A DNA stretch of 64,000 bases from Alloacidobacterium dinghuense (GCF_014274465.1 NZ_CP060394.1:4154001-4218000); one strand, 5' to 3'. Numbered from the stretch's first letter, positions 9,855 to 19,478 are shown. Numbers and translations are program-made. Notes: generated from the letters alone by a model not told the origin.

Positions 9855-10475
9855 TCAGAAGATCGCCATCAGTGCTGAAGCGGTGGCAATTGATGCTTGA
9901 CGATCCGTAGTCCGAACGTAACGCATAGTCGATCCGATAGATTTGTGGCCGAGCTGTTGTTTCACAAGTGCGAGGTTGACGTTCGCAGCGACTAGATGGC
10001 TTGCTAGGGAATGTTTGAGCGTATGAGGATGGCGCTTTTCCGGCGGCAACCCCACTTCGGTGGCCAGTCGCTTAAACAGGCGGAAAAACTGCGAGCGATG
10101 AATTTGACCACCCTTCTGGCTTATAAAGAGGTAATCTGAGCCATCGGCTCGGCGTTCTCGTAGCCACTCCCGAATGGCTCGGTGCTCGTTAAGAAGAGGC
10201 TCGCCCCGGTGTTCGGTCACGGCTTGGGTCGTCCGTAGAGAGCCTTTCAGGCGCTTGACTAGGATGTTGCCGTTCTTGAGATCAATGTCTTCGAGCCGCA
10301 GATTGCATACTTCCGAAGCACGCATCCCGTGTTTGTAGGTGACAAGTACCATTGCCCATTCACGAGCGCCCCTTGCTCTTGCGGCTCGAAGAGTCGCAAG
10401 AACCTCAGCGGGTTCGAGGTATTGCATGGAAGTGTCGTTTTGCTTGAGGCCAAGTCCCGTAGGATTCACGTTCAT
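9855..10475 (-). CDS. minimal tyrosine recombinase (catalytic domain only)
   Basis: The 206-aa product is almost only a catalytic domain: GMRASEV (first Arg), RLKGS (Lys), HTLKHS, LGHKSIGSTMRY (His and nucleophilic Tyr). It lacks the usual N-terminal core-binding domain, so it is FimB/FimE-sized. The HxxRH box reads HTLKH, with Lys in place of the second catalytic Arg; this occurs in some families. A GTG two codons in has better spacing from AAGGAG than the ATG. It lies in the palindrome-rich island, with a palindrome just past its stop, and could act on local sites such as an invertible promoter or cassette borders. Confidence 0.85.
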   Translation of the reverse strand: MNVNPTGLGLKQNDTSMQYLEPAEVLATLRAARARGAREWAMVLVTYKHGMRASEVCNLRLEDIDLKNGNILVKRLKGSLRTTQAVTEHRGEPLLNEHRAIREWLRERRADGSDYLFISQKGGQIHRSQFFRLFKRLATEVGLPPEKRHPHTLKHSLASHLVAANVNLALVKQQLGHKSIGSTMRYVRTTDRQASIATASALMAIF

Positions 10476-10615
10476 TCTCCTTGAAATGCAACTTTATATT
10501 GAGTTGAGGCTCTCCCATTTCAGTTCGTAAGGGGTTTGTTTAGCGGCTGAGGATATCCGAGAATGCAACAGAATGGGTAGTTTGTTGTATTTTGGCTAGT
10601 ATGCCGAGGCAGCAC

Positions 10616-11719
10616 TCAGGGCGGAATTTCACCCATGCTTGGCGGGAGTTCAGTGGCGATCGTTAGCCCGTCGTAGCAGTAGAACTTCGGTATCCAGTTG
10701 TCCTGCGGGTCGAGGCGTCCGTAACGCTCGAATGCCAGACAGGCTGCATACATGTGGAACCAGACGCCCATGAAACGGACGTCGTCGCCAGCTGAGTGAA
10801 GGCCATCGCAACACCACCTCGGAATCGGTTGTGGGTTCTTCCACCGCTCGCGTGCAGTGTCAACTAGGTCAAACACGTCTGTGGCAAAAACCGGCTCGCT
10901 CCGGTCTGCAACCGGGCTGTAGCCTCCCGCCATCATCCATGCTGCTTGACATAGAAAATTGTTGTCGCTCGACAATGCCGATTTGGCCCGCAGATGAATC
11001 TCGACTAGTCTCTGCGCAAGAGAATGTGTCGTTTTCGCCGCCATCCCCGCCAGGAATTCCGCTTGCCGGGTGGCGCTCAGTCGGGCATGTGAAAGGCCGA
11101 TCACTCCGGCAATGGCTGAAACCGTATCTTGCTCCGCGATGCCTACTTCAATCATGCGAGTCATGTTTTCGAGTGTGTGGTGCCCGTCAAAATGTAGGAG
11201 TTTGCGCTCGGCAAGAAGGCCACTGTAGATATAGTCCTTGCCTCCTGATAAGGGATGCCACCAGTTTGGCATCTTGCAGATGCGGAGTGCTTCCGCAGCC
11301 AGGTAAAGGATGTCTACCCGAGCAAGCACCAGCTGCGGAAAATTGCCAACGACACCTTCCATGACCTCGATGGAATGACCGTCTTCTGCCGACCCGATGA
11401 GCAGGCGCCGCGCCATTCGCAATCGACTAGCCGGCTCTCGAAACGTATTTAGGTAGACGAGCCAATACACGGCATCCTCGGGCCGTCGCAGTCGGAGGGA
11501 TTTGACCAGTCCGGAAAGCGCCTGAGAAAACGTTGGCCGAACTGTAGGTAGGAATGGGCGTCGTTCACTGTGGACGCCAACGGCTCTCAAGTGTTTGCAT
11601 GCTGGACCAGGCATTGCCCGAAACTGGGCGCAGTCGCAGGTCCTGGCATCGCGGGAGATGTGGTACCAAGTCCCCCCGCTGAATGACTTCAAAAAGAAGG
11701 ACTCTTCTGCGAATTTCAT
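10616..11719 (-). CDS. SWIM zinc-finger protein of unknown function
   Basis: The 367-aa product begins with a SWIM-type finger (residues ~17-48: WYHISRDARTCDCAQF, then PACKHLRAVG; the CxCx(n)CxH pattern), a small metal fold used for DNA or protein contacts. The rest is mostly helical with no catalytic motif I recognise; one central segment has many Ala/Arg helices and the end contains WCCDGLHSAGDDVRF. It lies 140 nt upstream of the minimal recombinase on the same strand. No function can be assigned; SWIM proteins appear both in mobile elements and in SNF2-linked loci, and no SNF2 gene is here. Confidence 0.7.
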   Translation of the reverse strand: MKFAEESFFLKSFSGGTWYHISRDARTCDCAQFRAMPGPACKHLRAVGVHSERRPFLPTVRPTFSQALSGLVKSLRLRRPEDAVYWLVYLNTFREPASRLRMARRLLIGSAEDGHSIEVMEGVVGNFPQLVLARVDILYLAAEALRICKMPNWWHPLSGGKDYIYSGLLAERKLLHFDGHHTLENMTRMIEVGIAEQDTVSAIAGVIGLSHARLSATRQAEFLAGMAAKTTHSLAQRLVEIHLRAKSALSSDNNFLCQAAWMMAGGYSPVADRSEPVFATDVFDLVDTARERWKNPQPIPRWCCDGLHSAGDDVRFMGVWFHMYAACLAFERYGRLDPQDNWIPKFYCYDGLTIATELPPSMGEIPP

Positions 11720-12095
11720 TGGAATGGTGTACCTATTAACTTAGACGGAAGAAGAGGCTCGTATGTTCCTCTAAGTGGCTAAAAATAAACGCGTTAAGCG
11801 ATAATTTTCTGGGTAATGCGCTGAGGGAGAGGGGAACTTCAATAGGGCTGAGAGGGCGCTTGAAGATGGCGCTTCCAACATCGGGGATTTGTTTGGGCAA
11901 GGCGGTGAAATGTGCGGAAATGCAAATCAACACATCAGAAACGATCGACGCTGGGAATTCTAGCGTGTCACGAGTTTGATGTAGAAGTCGGTGCTCCTCT
12001 TGGCGACTTTTTAAGGCGCGAATGTTCTCGCATTGGGAAAGAGTGGGCGAGCATCAAGGAACGTGTAGCGACTAATTGTGCTTATGGGGGAAGGA

Positions 12096-12111
12096 TAGCG
12101 ATTGATTGCAT
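12096..12111 (+). repeat. dispersed palindrome, degenerate copy
   Basis: Matches the 16-mer at 13 of 16 positions, 12 nt before a better copy. Confidence 0.5.
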
Positions 12112-12123
12112 GAATTCTGAGAA

Positions 12124-12139
12124 TTGCAATTGATTGCAC
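12124..12139 (+). repeat. dispersed palindrome copy 3
   Basis: TTGCAATTGATTGCAC, 15 of 16 positions, between the SWIM gene and the 479-aa gene. Confidence 0.85.
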
Positions 12140-12266
12140 CGGACAGATGCGCCGAGCGCGATGGTGTGCACGCTAAGAAATGCCGCCTTCATACTTGTTT
12201 TCGATTGAGCTGACGGCATGAACCATAGCGACAAAATCAATCTCATCTGCGGGAATATTGCGCCAG

Positions 12267-13706
12267 TCAATGGGGCAACAAGGGTATTATCGCCGCAGCC
12301 AATTCGACGACTGGCTTGCCGGTCTCGCCGATTGCCTTAGCCCAGTCCATGATTCTTTCTCCCAGACGCACGCCTTCACCTGGTCGCGGTGCTTTCGCGG
12401 TGGCCTCTTCAATAAGATTTCGCGAGTCACGTGCTGCATTTTCCGCAGCAGGCGACGGAGCCAACCGCGCCGCTCCTGCAACGGCCTGAAGCAAACGATT
12501 CAGAAGGTCTTTTAAGTCTTTGTCTGCTCCGGATTGCTCCAACACGTTAAAGCTCTCCTGTAAATGATCGGCAATGACCACCGGGGCTGTTATTGTCGCG
12601 CCTGAGCCGATATTGATGGTTTTGTTCTGTTCCATTCGCTCAACCCTTTCTATTTGAATCGTGCCGATTGTACTCAGGCCTGTGAATAGTTGCGCGGTAT
12701 CTGCTGCATAAAGGTTCATTGTTTGAACAACTGTTTGTACCGCTTCACGGTCTAATTGATTATTCATGACGTTTCGCAGGCTGAATGTCGCGTTTGGGAA
12801 ATGAGTCATTTGTTCGTCGAAATCCGTGATTACGCGCCCGCCATACAGACCTTGAACATAGACTTCTTGAAGCCAGTCCACTATCTCATCAACGGAATTA
12901 GACACAGCAGCATCGAAGGTTGCGTAAGACGCGTACATTTTATTCATGCCTTCAAAGCTGCTCATGAAGCTAATTCCTGCGCTTACGAGCAGGTGCTCGT
13001 GATCCTGGTTAGTCTCCGGAATGAGCGTTTCAACTAGCAGGTACAACTGTGGTACGCCGCGATATTCTCGGTATAGTTCAGCGACCGGGTCCGGCAGAAA
13101 CTGAAGTTTACCTCGCAACGTGCATCGCAGAGCGCCTGCGCTCTTAATCGAATCGATGTAGCGTTGAAACAAATGATCGGGGATGGCGACCGGAAAACCC
13201 TCATGAGCCACACCCGTAGATGAAGCAGATAGAAACCATGCGGTTCCGCCATCAAGCACCTTGGGACGCAAACGAATGCAGCCGACGCCGCCCTTTAACA
13301 TGGAAATTTTCCCATACGGATCGTAAATGTCCAGAAATTCCCGATCTTTACGATTGGTGTCCAGCATATGGGTTCCCGATTTTCGTGGCACCGCAACGCG
13401 TCGGAGGAATTCGCGGGCGTAGAGTCGAGCTTGCTTACCTTCTCTCGTGAAATACAAGCCGGGAGCTCGCGGGAACCACTCGAAGAGGAAAAATTGTTCT
13501 AGGCTCAATGTCATCCCCGCGCGATAGAGCTCCTTAGGTGGTAAGAGGTTCGTCCAGAGCTCTTCATTTGTGAAGGTGGATGCATCCGGTATACGCTTTC
13601 GCGGGGCTATTGGAGGAAGCAAGTAATTCACAGTCCCGATTTGAGTATTGATCAGGTGAAGAGCATCCTCCTGATACACACTGTAAAATTGGTCGGTCTG
13701 CCACAT
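12267..13706 (-). CDS. unknown 479-aa protein with a modular C-terminus
   Basis: No domain is recognised in residues 1-360. The C-terminal ~120 residues run NKTINIGSGATITAPVVIADHLQESF, then a helical segment (DKDLKDLLNRLLQAV), then PAAENAARDSRNLIEEATAKAPRP. A glycine/beta linker followed by such helices is a layout I recall as a C-terminal association module in several multi-domain prokaryotic proteins with different N-termini, some in defence loci; I cannot confirm this. There is no signal peptide and no clear membrane segment, so it is likely cytoplasmic. It stands alone, bracketed by palindromes on one side and a 530-nt gap on the other. Confidence 0.65.
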   Translation of the reverse strand: MWQTDQFYSVYQEDALHLINTQIGTVNYLLPPIAPRKRIPDASTFTNEELWTNLLPPKELYRAGMTLSLEQFFLFEWFPRAPGLYFTREGKQARLYAREFLRRVAVPRKSGTHMLDTNRKDREFLDIYDPYGKISMLKGGVGCIRLRPKVLDGGTAWFLSASSTGVAHEGFPVAIPDHLFQRYIDSIKSAGALRCTLRGKLQFLPDPVAELYREYRGVPQLYLLVETLIPETNQDHEHLLVSAGISFMSSFEGMNKMYASYATFDAAVSNSVDEIVDWLQEVYVQGLYGGRVITDFDEQMTHFPNATFSLRNVMNNQLDREAVQTVVQTMNLYAADTAQLFTGLSTIGTIQIERVERMEQNKTINIGSGATITAPVVIADHLQESFNVLEQSGADKDLKDLLNRLLQAVAGAARLAPSPAAENAARDSRNLIEEATAKAPRPGEGVRLGERIMDWAKAIGETGKPVVELAAAIIPLLPH

Positions 13707-14242
13707 GCGTCACAAATTATAGCTCGGTGGAAATAAGCATTGGACGCTTTGCACATTCTCCAATGAATCATTTGTTCTCCACCGAAATGTTGATAAAACC
13801 GCAGAACTGACTCGCGAATAGCAAACTTGATCGACACGAGTTCGAGGAATAGTGCTGCAGAAACGGCTCACTTATCCAGAGATGTTTCTTGGCAGCGACG
13901 CGGTTCTGGTTTCCCTTGCCCGCCAGGTCGCGGTAGTCACGGAAAAAGTCCCTCCCGGGTGAGGATCCTCTCCATGACATCGCGGCCCGCGCGATGCATG
14001 TATTGCACGCCCTCGACATGGTTAAGGTGAGAGTTTTTTGGGATCAATGCGTTTCCGCCTTCCCCAGGTAACGTGATTCCGCATCGCGGAGCTGAATAAG
14101 TCCCATTTAGGAACACTTCGCCCAAGTTGGCAAGAAATTTGCTTGACCTAATCGCAAGAGTGCGCAACGCTTGGAGCTGCCTTCCCTCGTACCCTCAGAC
14201 ATCTTAGTGGACTCTACAGAGCAACGTGGACTGGAGTGACCA
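13707..14242. other. intergenic stretch before the PLD gene
   Basis: Nothing recognisable. It lies between the starts of two divergent genes and so probably holds both promoters. Confidence 0.4.
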
Positions 14243-16168
14243 ATGCCGTCTATTCAGAAGATTCGAGTCTTCGTAAACTGCGACATGACCCTGATTGCCT
14301 GGCAGGCTGATGGAAAAATCCCGGAATGCCGTGGTTTCGCGCTCGAGCGGCAGGTAAGAGGGGCGGCCGGCGACGCGAAGGACGGGTTCGTCAACACCTA
14401 CGTTGGCTTTGAGGGACAGCAGCACACCAGCGGTGAGGCGCAACCGTCGACGGTTTGGCCAGTCCAACGGTATATCTGGAACGACTATGCGCCCAGTCAG
14501 GGTCAAACTGTGCGCTATCGGGTTGTCCCCATGCTCGGTCCGGCGAGCAATCTGAGGCAAGCGCCACAATCGCAGTGGAGTGACTGGTCTGACTGGATCA
14601 CAGTAGGGACCGCCCAGACGCCGGGTTTCAAGGCTTATTTCAACCGCGGCATAGTAGGTGCCCAATTCCTGTCACGACAGTTCAGCTCAAGTGCGGATTT
14701 CACGAAGGCGCTCACCGGCGACATTAATAGCAACCGGCCGAACGCGGTCAGGACTTTCCTTTCTGGCCCATTACGTGTGGCTCTTCTGGACCTTCTGGCA
14801 CAGGCCAAAAGTGATGGCGGGACGATCTACGCCGCACTCTATGAATTGAACGATCGCGAGATCCTTTCAGGCCTCGCGGCACTCGGTAGGAGGTGCAATC
14901 TGCTGCTCGGTTCGGGAGCGTTCAACAAGACGAGCAAGGACGTCCACAAGCAGACGGATGAAAACTACCAGGTCCGCGCCACCTTGCGTAAAGCCGGCAA
15001 GATCAACCTTTACGACCGTATCGTGGGAGGTGTTCATTTCGCGCACAACAAATTCATCGTCTTCTGCGATAAGCAGGGCAATCCAACGACGTTGTGGACG
15101 GGTAGCACCAATACAACAGTCACCGGGCTTTGCACCCAGGTCAATAACGGTCTGCTCATCGAGGACGCTACGCTCGCGGCGGCCTATAAGACTCGTTGGA
15201 CTGAATTGAAGGGGGCTGGAAACGGATACCCATCGTCATTGATGGTAGAGGGATCGACGCCGGCAAAGGCACCACTGGGTTCGGCTTCTATCACTGCTTG
15301 GAATGTCCCCTGCAACAAGTACGTGGATCTGATAGACGCGAAGGCATACATCCGGGCGGCGAAACAAGGCGTCCTGTTCCTGATGTTCAACCCCGGAACG
15401 GGCGGAACCAAGGGTAAGGAACCGTCTTTGCTTCAGGACATCCAAGCCCTGGGCCAACGGGGTCTGTATATCCATGGCGTCATCAATCAAACGCAGGCGG
15501 CTCCGAAGAAAGACGAGCCGGGAGGCGGCGCTAAATCGACCGTTAGTTTCACCGAACACAACGAGATTCAGAACCCGGTTTCCACCGAAGCCATAACACC
15601 TCATCAGATCACCGAGGCGAATATGAACTGGTTCCACCAAGAATTCCACTTCAGCAACGTGATGATTCACAGCAAGGTAGTGGTAGTCGATCCGTTTGGA
15701 GAAAAGCCAGTGGTGATGACCGGGTCGCACAATCTGGGGCCGAAAGCGAGCAAATCGAACGACGACAATCTTGTGATCATCGAAGACGCGCCGGGGTTGG
15801 CACAGGAATATGCGGTCAATATTCTCGGCGTTTATGGTCACTACAAATGGCTGTACAACGCATGGAGGCAGGCGAAGGACGCGGCGCCACCCGCCGCAAA
15901 ACGAACTAAGGCGCCCCCGATTCCGGTAAAGCCAAGCTACGACGGAAACAAAGACTCCGACGCCTGGCAGGATTACCAGATGGCGGGTGAAAACCTGCAG
16001 TTGACGCAGTTCGTGATGGGCGAGACTGTCACCAAAGTCACGCCCGCCAAAGCAAAGAAAATTGCCAAGGCCGCTCGGCCCGCAACGTCACCGAAGACTC
16101 CTTTACGGAAGAAACCCGCAACGAAGAAGGCGGCCCGGAAACGCCCGGCGAAAAAGGCTGCGGTGTAG
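14243..16168 (+). CDS. phospholipase D-family protein with histone H1-like tail
   Basis: The 641-aa product has an N-terminal ~130-residue part that looks like a fibronectin-type beta sandwich, then two PLD half-sites: HNKFIVFCD (HxK with the Asp one place late) followed by WTGSTNTT, and HSKVVVVD (canonical HxKx4D) followed by TGSHNLG. The last ~45 residues are Lys/Ala/Pro-rich (KKPATKKAARKRPAKKAAV), like histone H1 tails, suggesting binding to DNA. No signal peptide. PLD-fold enzymes cut phosphodiesters in lipids or nucleic acids; with this tail a nuclease is the more natural guess. It is over twice the size of the DISARM protein DrmC and 6 kb from drmB, so I do not call it DrmC. Confidence 0.82.
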   Translation: MPSIQKIRVFVNCDMTLIAWQADGKIPECRGFALERQVRGAAGDAKDGFVNTYVGFEGQQHTSGEAQPSTVWPVQRYIWNDYAPSQGQTVRYRVVPMLGPASNLRQAPQSQWSDWSDWITVGTAQTPGFKAYFNRGIVGAQFLSRQFSSSADFTKALTGDINSNRPNAVRTFLSGPLRVALLDLLAQAKSDGGTIYAALYELNDREILSGLAALGRRCNLLLGSGAFNKTSKDVHKQTDENYQVRATLRKAGKINLYDRIVGGVHFAHNKFIVFCDKQGNPTTLWTGSTNTTVTGLCTQVNNGLLIEDATLAAAYKTRWTELKGAGNGYPSSLMVEGSTPAKAPLGSASITAWNVPCNKYVDLIDAKAYIRAAKQGVLFLMFNPGTGGTKGKEPSLLQDIQALGQRGLYIHGVINQTQAAPKKDEPGGGAKSTVSFTEHNEIQNPVSTEAITPHQITEANMNWFHQEFHFSNVMIHSKVVVVDPFGEKPVVMTGSHNLGPKASKSNDDNLVIIEDAPGLAQEYAVNILGVYGHYKWLYNAWRQAKDAAPPAAKRTKAPPIPVKPSYDGNKDSDAWQDYQMAGENLQLTQFVMGETVTKVTPAKAKKIAKAARPATSPKTPLRKKPATKKAARKRPAKKAAV

Positions 16169-16240
16169 ACACGCTGAACAACTATTGGTGGGGATAGCGG
16201 AAAAATGCGAATGGCAGCAGTCTCCGGTTTGGGAATGTGG

Positions 16241-16396
16241 TCAAGCTGTGCGCACGCTCAGGTTCTTTAAGTTGGCCCCTTCCAAGTTGGCCCGGAAGAG
16301 TCTCGCGTAACTCAGTTGCGACCCTTCTAGCTTGGCCTCAAAGCACGCCTCTACGATTGGTGGAAGGCCAGACCGGAGGATAGCCCGACTTTTCAT
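16241..16396 (-). pseudogene. pentapeptide-repeat mini-ORF or remnant (51 aa)
   Basis: Read on the - strand from an ATG, the frame gives consecutive pentapeptide units: AKLEG, SQLSY, ARLFR, ANLEG, ANLKN, each with the central Leu/Phe pattern A(N/D)LxG. Pentapeptide proteins form right-handed beta helices, normally much longer than this. With only five or six units it is either a fragment of a larger gene or a tiny one. No ribosome binding site was clear. Confidence 0.45.
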
Positions 16397-16452
16397 GTGA
16401 AGTATTGAACGTTATTGCCAACAAATCGGCTCGTGGAATAGCATTCGGGCCC

Positions 16453-16932
16453 ATGGGGGAATCTCAACCTACTCTAACGACGCAATCCGCAGATGAGGGA
16501 GTCGCTCTTTGGCTGCTGAAGCGACGACACGAAGAACTAGGCACTATGTTCCGCGCGGCTTGGGATAATTACATTAAGTTCTATACCGTTTTCTTGACTT
16601 TTAGCTTAGGTGCGATGGGTTGGCTGCTGACGTTCACCGAAAAGAATAAACCTTCGCCAAGAATCTATCATGTCATCGCAATTGTATTTATTGTTAAGAG
16701 CCTGTTAACCGTTATCACGAGTGCCTCTATCGCCCGCTACTCAAGCCGTGTAGGAATTGAATATGCTCAGACGGAAAAAGATGTGCTCGGTTCCGTGCCT
16801 ACTCCGCCTACGCTGCTCAACACTCAAGCAATTCCCGTGACGATGGCAGTCTGGGCCGGTTGGGCAAATGCGGTCGCGATGACCGCGATGATCGTCGCTT
16901 GGGTTATTGTTGGCTTCTGCGGAACAAATTAA
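16453..16932 (+). CDS. small membrane protein of unknown function
   Basis: About 159 aa from the internal ATG (a TTG 48 nt upstream would give 175 aa; neither has a good ribosome site). Three hydrophobic segments are visible: FYTVFLTFSLGAMGWLLTF, YHVIAIVFIVKSLLTVITSA and VWAGWANAVAMTAMIVAWVIVGF. The N-terminus is soluble. No family is recognised. It sits 220 nt before a lipase-like gene and two more membrane-protein genes on the same strand, which suggests a common role at the inner membrane. Confidence 0.65.
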   Translation: MGESQPTLTTQSADEGVALWLLKRRHEELGTMFRAAWDNYIKFYTVFLTFSLGAMGWLLTFTEKNKPSPRIYHVIAIVFIVKSLLTVITSASIARYSSRVGIEYAQTEKDVLGSVPTPPTLLNTQAIPVTMAVWAGWANAVAMTAMIVAWVIVGFCGTN

Positions 16933-17152
16933 TTTGTCTTGACCGGAGTCGCGCTTGATTGGCGAATGACACACCCAATAGGTCATAAGCGGGATTATCG
17001 CTTACCGAGAGTGCATGGAGGCTCGCGCTCCTGATTATGGCTGTGTCGAAGTAAAGGTTGCCATTTAACACATTTTTCACAGAAGGCGGTTGGTATTTCG
17101 TAGAGTTTGCTGCCTACTAGCTACTTTTCCGGCCTTCCCGGGGAGGGATCAA

Positions 17153-18700
17153 GTGAATAGTCACTTTCCGATCGTTTACGTGCGGGGTTATGCAGGAACT
17201 CAGTCCGACGTCGAGGAGACAGTCGATGACCCCACATACGGCTTCAACACTGGTTCCACACACATCCGCCAGATGATGAACGGGAAAGCTGACATGTTTA
17301 TGTTCGTCAGTCCATTTGCTCGGTTGTTTCGCGACCACGGCTATCAGGATGTGATCGACGGCACAGTCCAACAACTGCCACCGAATCCAAAGGCCCCAGA
17401 GCGGACCATCTGGATTTATCGCTACTATGACCCGACATCGCAAACGTTTGATCGTCCCGGAGGCACACGCCTCACGATCGAACAGGCGGCGGACGGACTC
17501 CGCGATTTCATCAATACAGTTCGCAGCTCAATACAGCTTGCGCAGGCTAAAGCCCTAGGCACCGATCTAGCTTCCGTGCCTCTAACCAAGGTGTACCTTG
17601 TGGCTCACTCGATGGGAGGACTTGTTTGCCGCTGCTTGTTGCAGAAGATCTATCCCAAGGGAGAAGCCTCGAACTATGTTGATAAGTTATTCACCTATGG
17701 TACTCCTCATGGTGGCATTCATTTCGATATTAGTGGCGGACGCCTCCTGGAGAAGCTTCGCGATCTGGTCGGCTATCACGGCTCCGACAATTTTGGGCCC
17801 GAAAAAATGTACGAGTTCCTCACGCCTAATCCAATGAAAACGGTCCCGGACAATTTCGATCCGCGCGAGATGCCATCCGACAGTTTCGATACCAAGCGTG
17901 TGTTCTGCGTAATTGGTACCAACGCCGGTGACTATGCTGTTGCCGCAGGCCTCTCACGATCGGCCGTTGGTCCTCAGAGCGACGGTTTGGTGCAGTTGGA
18001 GAGTGCCTATGTGCACGGCGCTCACCGAGCATATATTCACCGTAGTCACAGTGGCCGGTTCGGCATGGTCAATTCGGAAGAAGGATATCAAAACCTACAG
18101 AGGTTCTTTTTCGGGAATGTGCAGGTTCGCATGTCCCTGGTCAAATTTGTCCTGGATTACTCCGAAAACGATAACCCTGATACTCCAGATCTCTCGTACT
18201 TTGTAGAAACTCAAGTATCCGTCCGAGGTCTAGCTATCCTCATGCACGAGCGTACCATTCAGCACTACTGTGCTGATGCGATCGACCAAGATATTTATCG
18301 CAAGCGCTATGACAAACCTGATAACGAATTGCCCCTGTTTACTAGCTTTTTGCTTAACAAGCGCGACGATCGCACTATGCGATATATGATCAGGATTGCC
18401 TTATATGGGCAGCAGTATGAAAAAGGCTTTTTAGTGTTTGGCGATCACATCGAGCGACTTCCTCTGTGGTCAGACTCTCTGGTTGTCCAACTGGAGCAGG
18501 TGGGCGAAGAAGAGAGCACGATTTACCGTACGAAGTACTCGTGGGCGTCAGAGAGCCTTGAGCCAAGCATCCCAATGACGCCTACTCTTATGTCGGATGA
18601 CGAGAGCTTCTATGTACAGGCCCCGCTGCCCGGTCCCAAAGCACCGGATCTCTTTGGGACAAACGCGGCGGTCCAATTCGTCACAACGAACTGGAGATGA
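17153..18700 (+). CDS. alpha/beta-hydrolase, PGAP1/lipase-like
   Basis: The start is the GTG preceded by GGGAGGG eight bases upstream; a longer frame from TTG at 17090 lacks such a site. The 515-aa product opens with FPIVYVRGYAG and carries the nucleophile elbow VAHSMGGLVCR, FTYGTPHGG, a likely acid in QSDGLV and a likely His in HRSHSGRFG, so the Ser-Asp-His triad seems complete. The C-terminal ~200 residues are beta-rich and unassigned. No signal peptide is seen, so it would act in the cytoplasm or on the inner leaflet. It is followed after 3 nt by a membrane-protein gene, a tight operon. A membrane-damaging effector is one possibility. Confidence 0.8.
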   Translation: MNSHFPIVYVRGYAGTQSDVEETVDDPTYGFNTGSTHIRQMMNGKADMFMFVSPFARLFRDHGYQDVIDGTVQQLPPNPKAPERTIWIYRYYDPTSQTFDRPGGTRLTIEQAADGLRDFINTVRSSIQLAQAKALGTDLASVPLTKVYLVAHSMGGLVCRCLLQKIYPKGEASNYVDKLFTYGTPHGGIHFDISGGRLLEKLRDLVGYHGSDNFGPEKMYEFLTPNPMKTVPDNFDPREMPSDSFDTKRVFCVIGTNAGDYAVAAGLSRSAVGPQSDGLVQLESAYVHGAHRAYIHRSHSGRFGMVNSEEGYQNLQRFFFGNVQVRMSLVKFVLDYSENDNPDTPDLSYFVETQVSVRGLAILMHERTIQHYCADAIDQDIYRKRYDKPDNELPLFTSFLLNKRDDRTMRYMIRIALYGQQYEKGFLVFGDHIERLPLWSDSLVVQLEQVGEEESTIYRTKYSWASESLEPSIPMTPTLMSDDESFYVQAPLPGPKAPDLFGTNAAVQFVTTNWR

Positions 18701-18703
18701 ATT

Positions 18704-19474
18704 GTGCTTAACCTGGTGACCGGGTTTGTTCGCACTGAACTTGGAAAACACGCGACCATCGCCGCGGTCCTGATCGTTGCGAGCTTCGTGACTTCTTCAA
18801 TCGCCTACTGGCATGCCAGCCATTTGGCGAGAGAATGGGTGTCTCCCCTTCGGCCGCATTATGGTCTACGTGAGCCAGGCAAAGCCGGTTTCTGCAAGCC
18901 ACCAGGACAGGTTGCAGGAGCAGTGACTCTTCGGCTAGAGGATGACGTGCAGGAAGTTCAAGGACGGATTCAGCACCACTTGAATGTAATGATCTACTTT
19001 TATGCAAACTACTATCGCGCCATCATTATGAGCTCCATCCTTGGAGCGGTGTCAGGTATTTGCTTGTTTTACATCGCAAACAAAGGATGGGCGACAGCGA
19101 GCAACTACGTCGTAACCACTTTCGTGATTTCAACTGTTATCGGGGCATATTTCTTCTCTCTTATTGCAGTGTTTAAGGAGCAGGACAATATCACAGCAAA
19201 TAAGGCGTTATACCTGCAATATGTGGCACTTGGCAACCGGATTGCGAGCTACTGTGCGACAGGCAGCACCGAGAATGCGCAGCCTGAGACATTGGACAGT
19301 TATGTGCATCAGGTCGATACACAGATGGCTGCTATCAACGATGTAGCGATTTCTCTAGACTCGGGTAAGGTCGCCGACTATAAAGCCCTTCTGCAACAAG
19401 AAATGAACTCAAAACAGAAGCTCGCACTACCGCCAGTCGAAGGAGCTGAGAACACAACGACAAAACCGCGCTAA
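18704..19474 (+). CDS. membrane protein coupled to the lipase
   Basis: A GTG start with GGAGA upstream, 3 nt after the lipase stop, gives 256 aa. Hydrophobic segments lie at ~18-38, ~100-125 and ~135-158; between the first two is a ~60-residue loop with Cys and Pro. The C-terminal ~90 residues are soluble and helical. No family is recognised. The tight spacing means it is made together with the lipase and may anchor, gate or inhibit it. This is inference. Confidence 0.7.
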   Translation: MLNLVTGFVRTELGKHATIAAVLIVASFVTSSIAYWHASHLAREWVSPLRPHYGLREPGKAGFCKPPGQVAGAVTLRLEDDVQEVQGRIQHHLNVMIYFYANYYRAIIMSSILGAVSGICLFYIANKGWATASNYVVTTFVISTVIGAYFFSLIAVFKEQDNITANKALYLQYVALGNRIASYCATGSTENAQPETLDSYVHQVDTQMAAINDVAISLDSGKVADYKALLQQEMNSKQKLALPPVEGAENTTTKPR

Positions 19475-19478
19475 GAAG

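Larger units (their letters stand above)
11720..12266. other. intergenic stretch with two palindromes
   Basis: No gene is supported. The stretch separates the start of the SWIM gene from the stop of the 479-aa gene and holds two neighbouring palindrome copies. Confidence 0.5.

Noticed and set aside
14243-16168. DrmC of the DISARM operon
   Set aside because: Although PLD-like, it is over twice the usual size, has a different N-terminus and tail, and lies 6 kb away beyond genes on the other strand.
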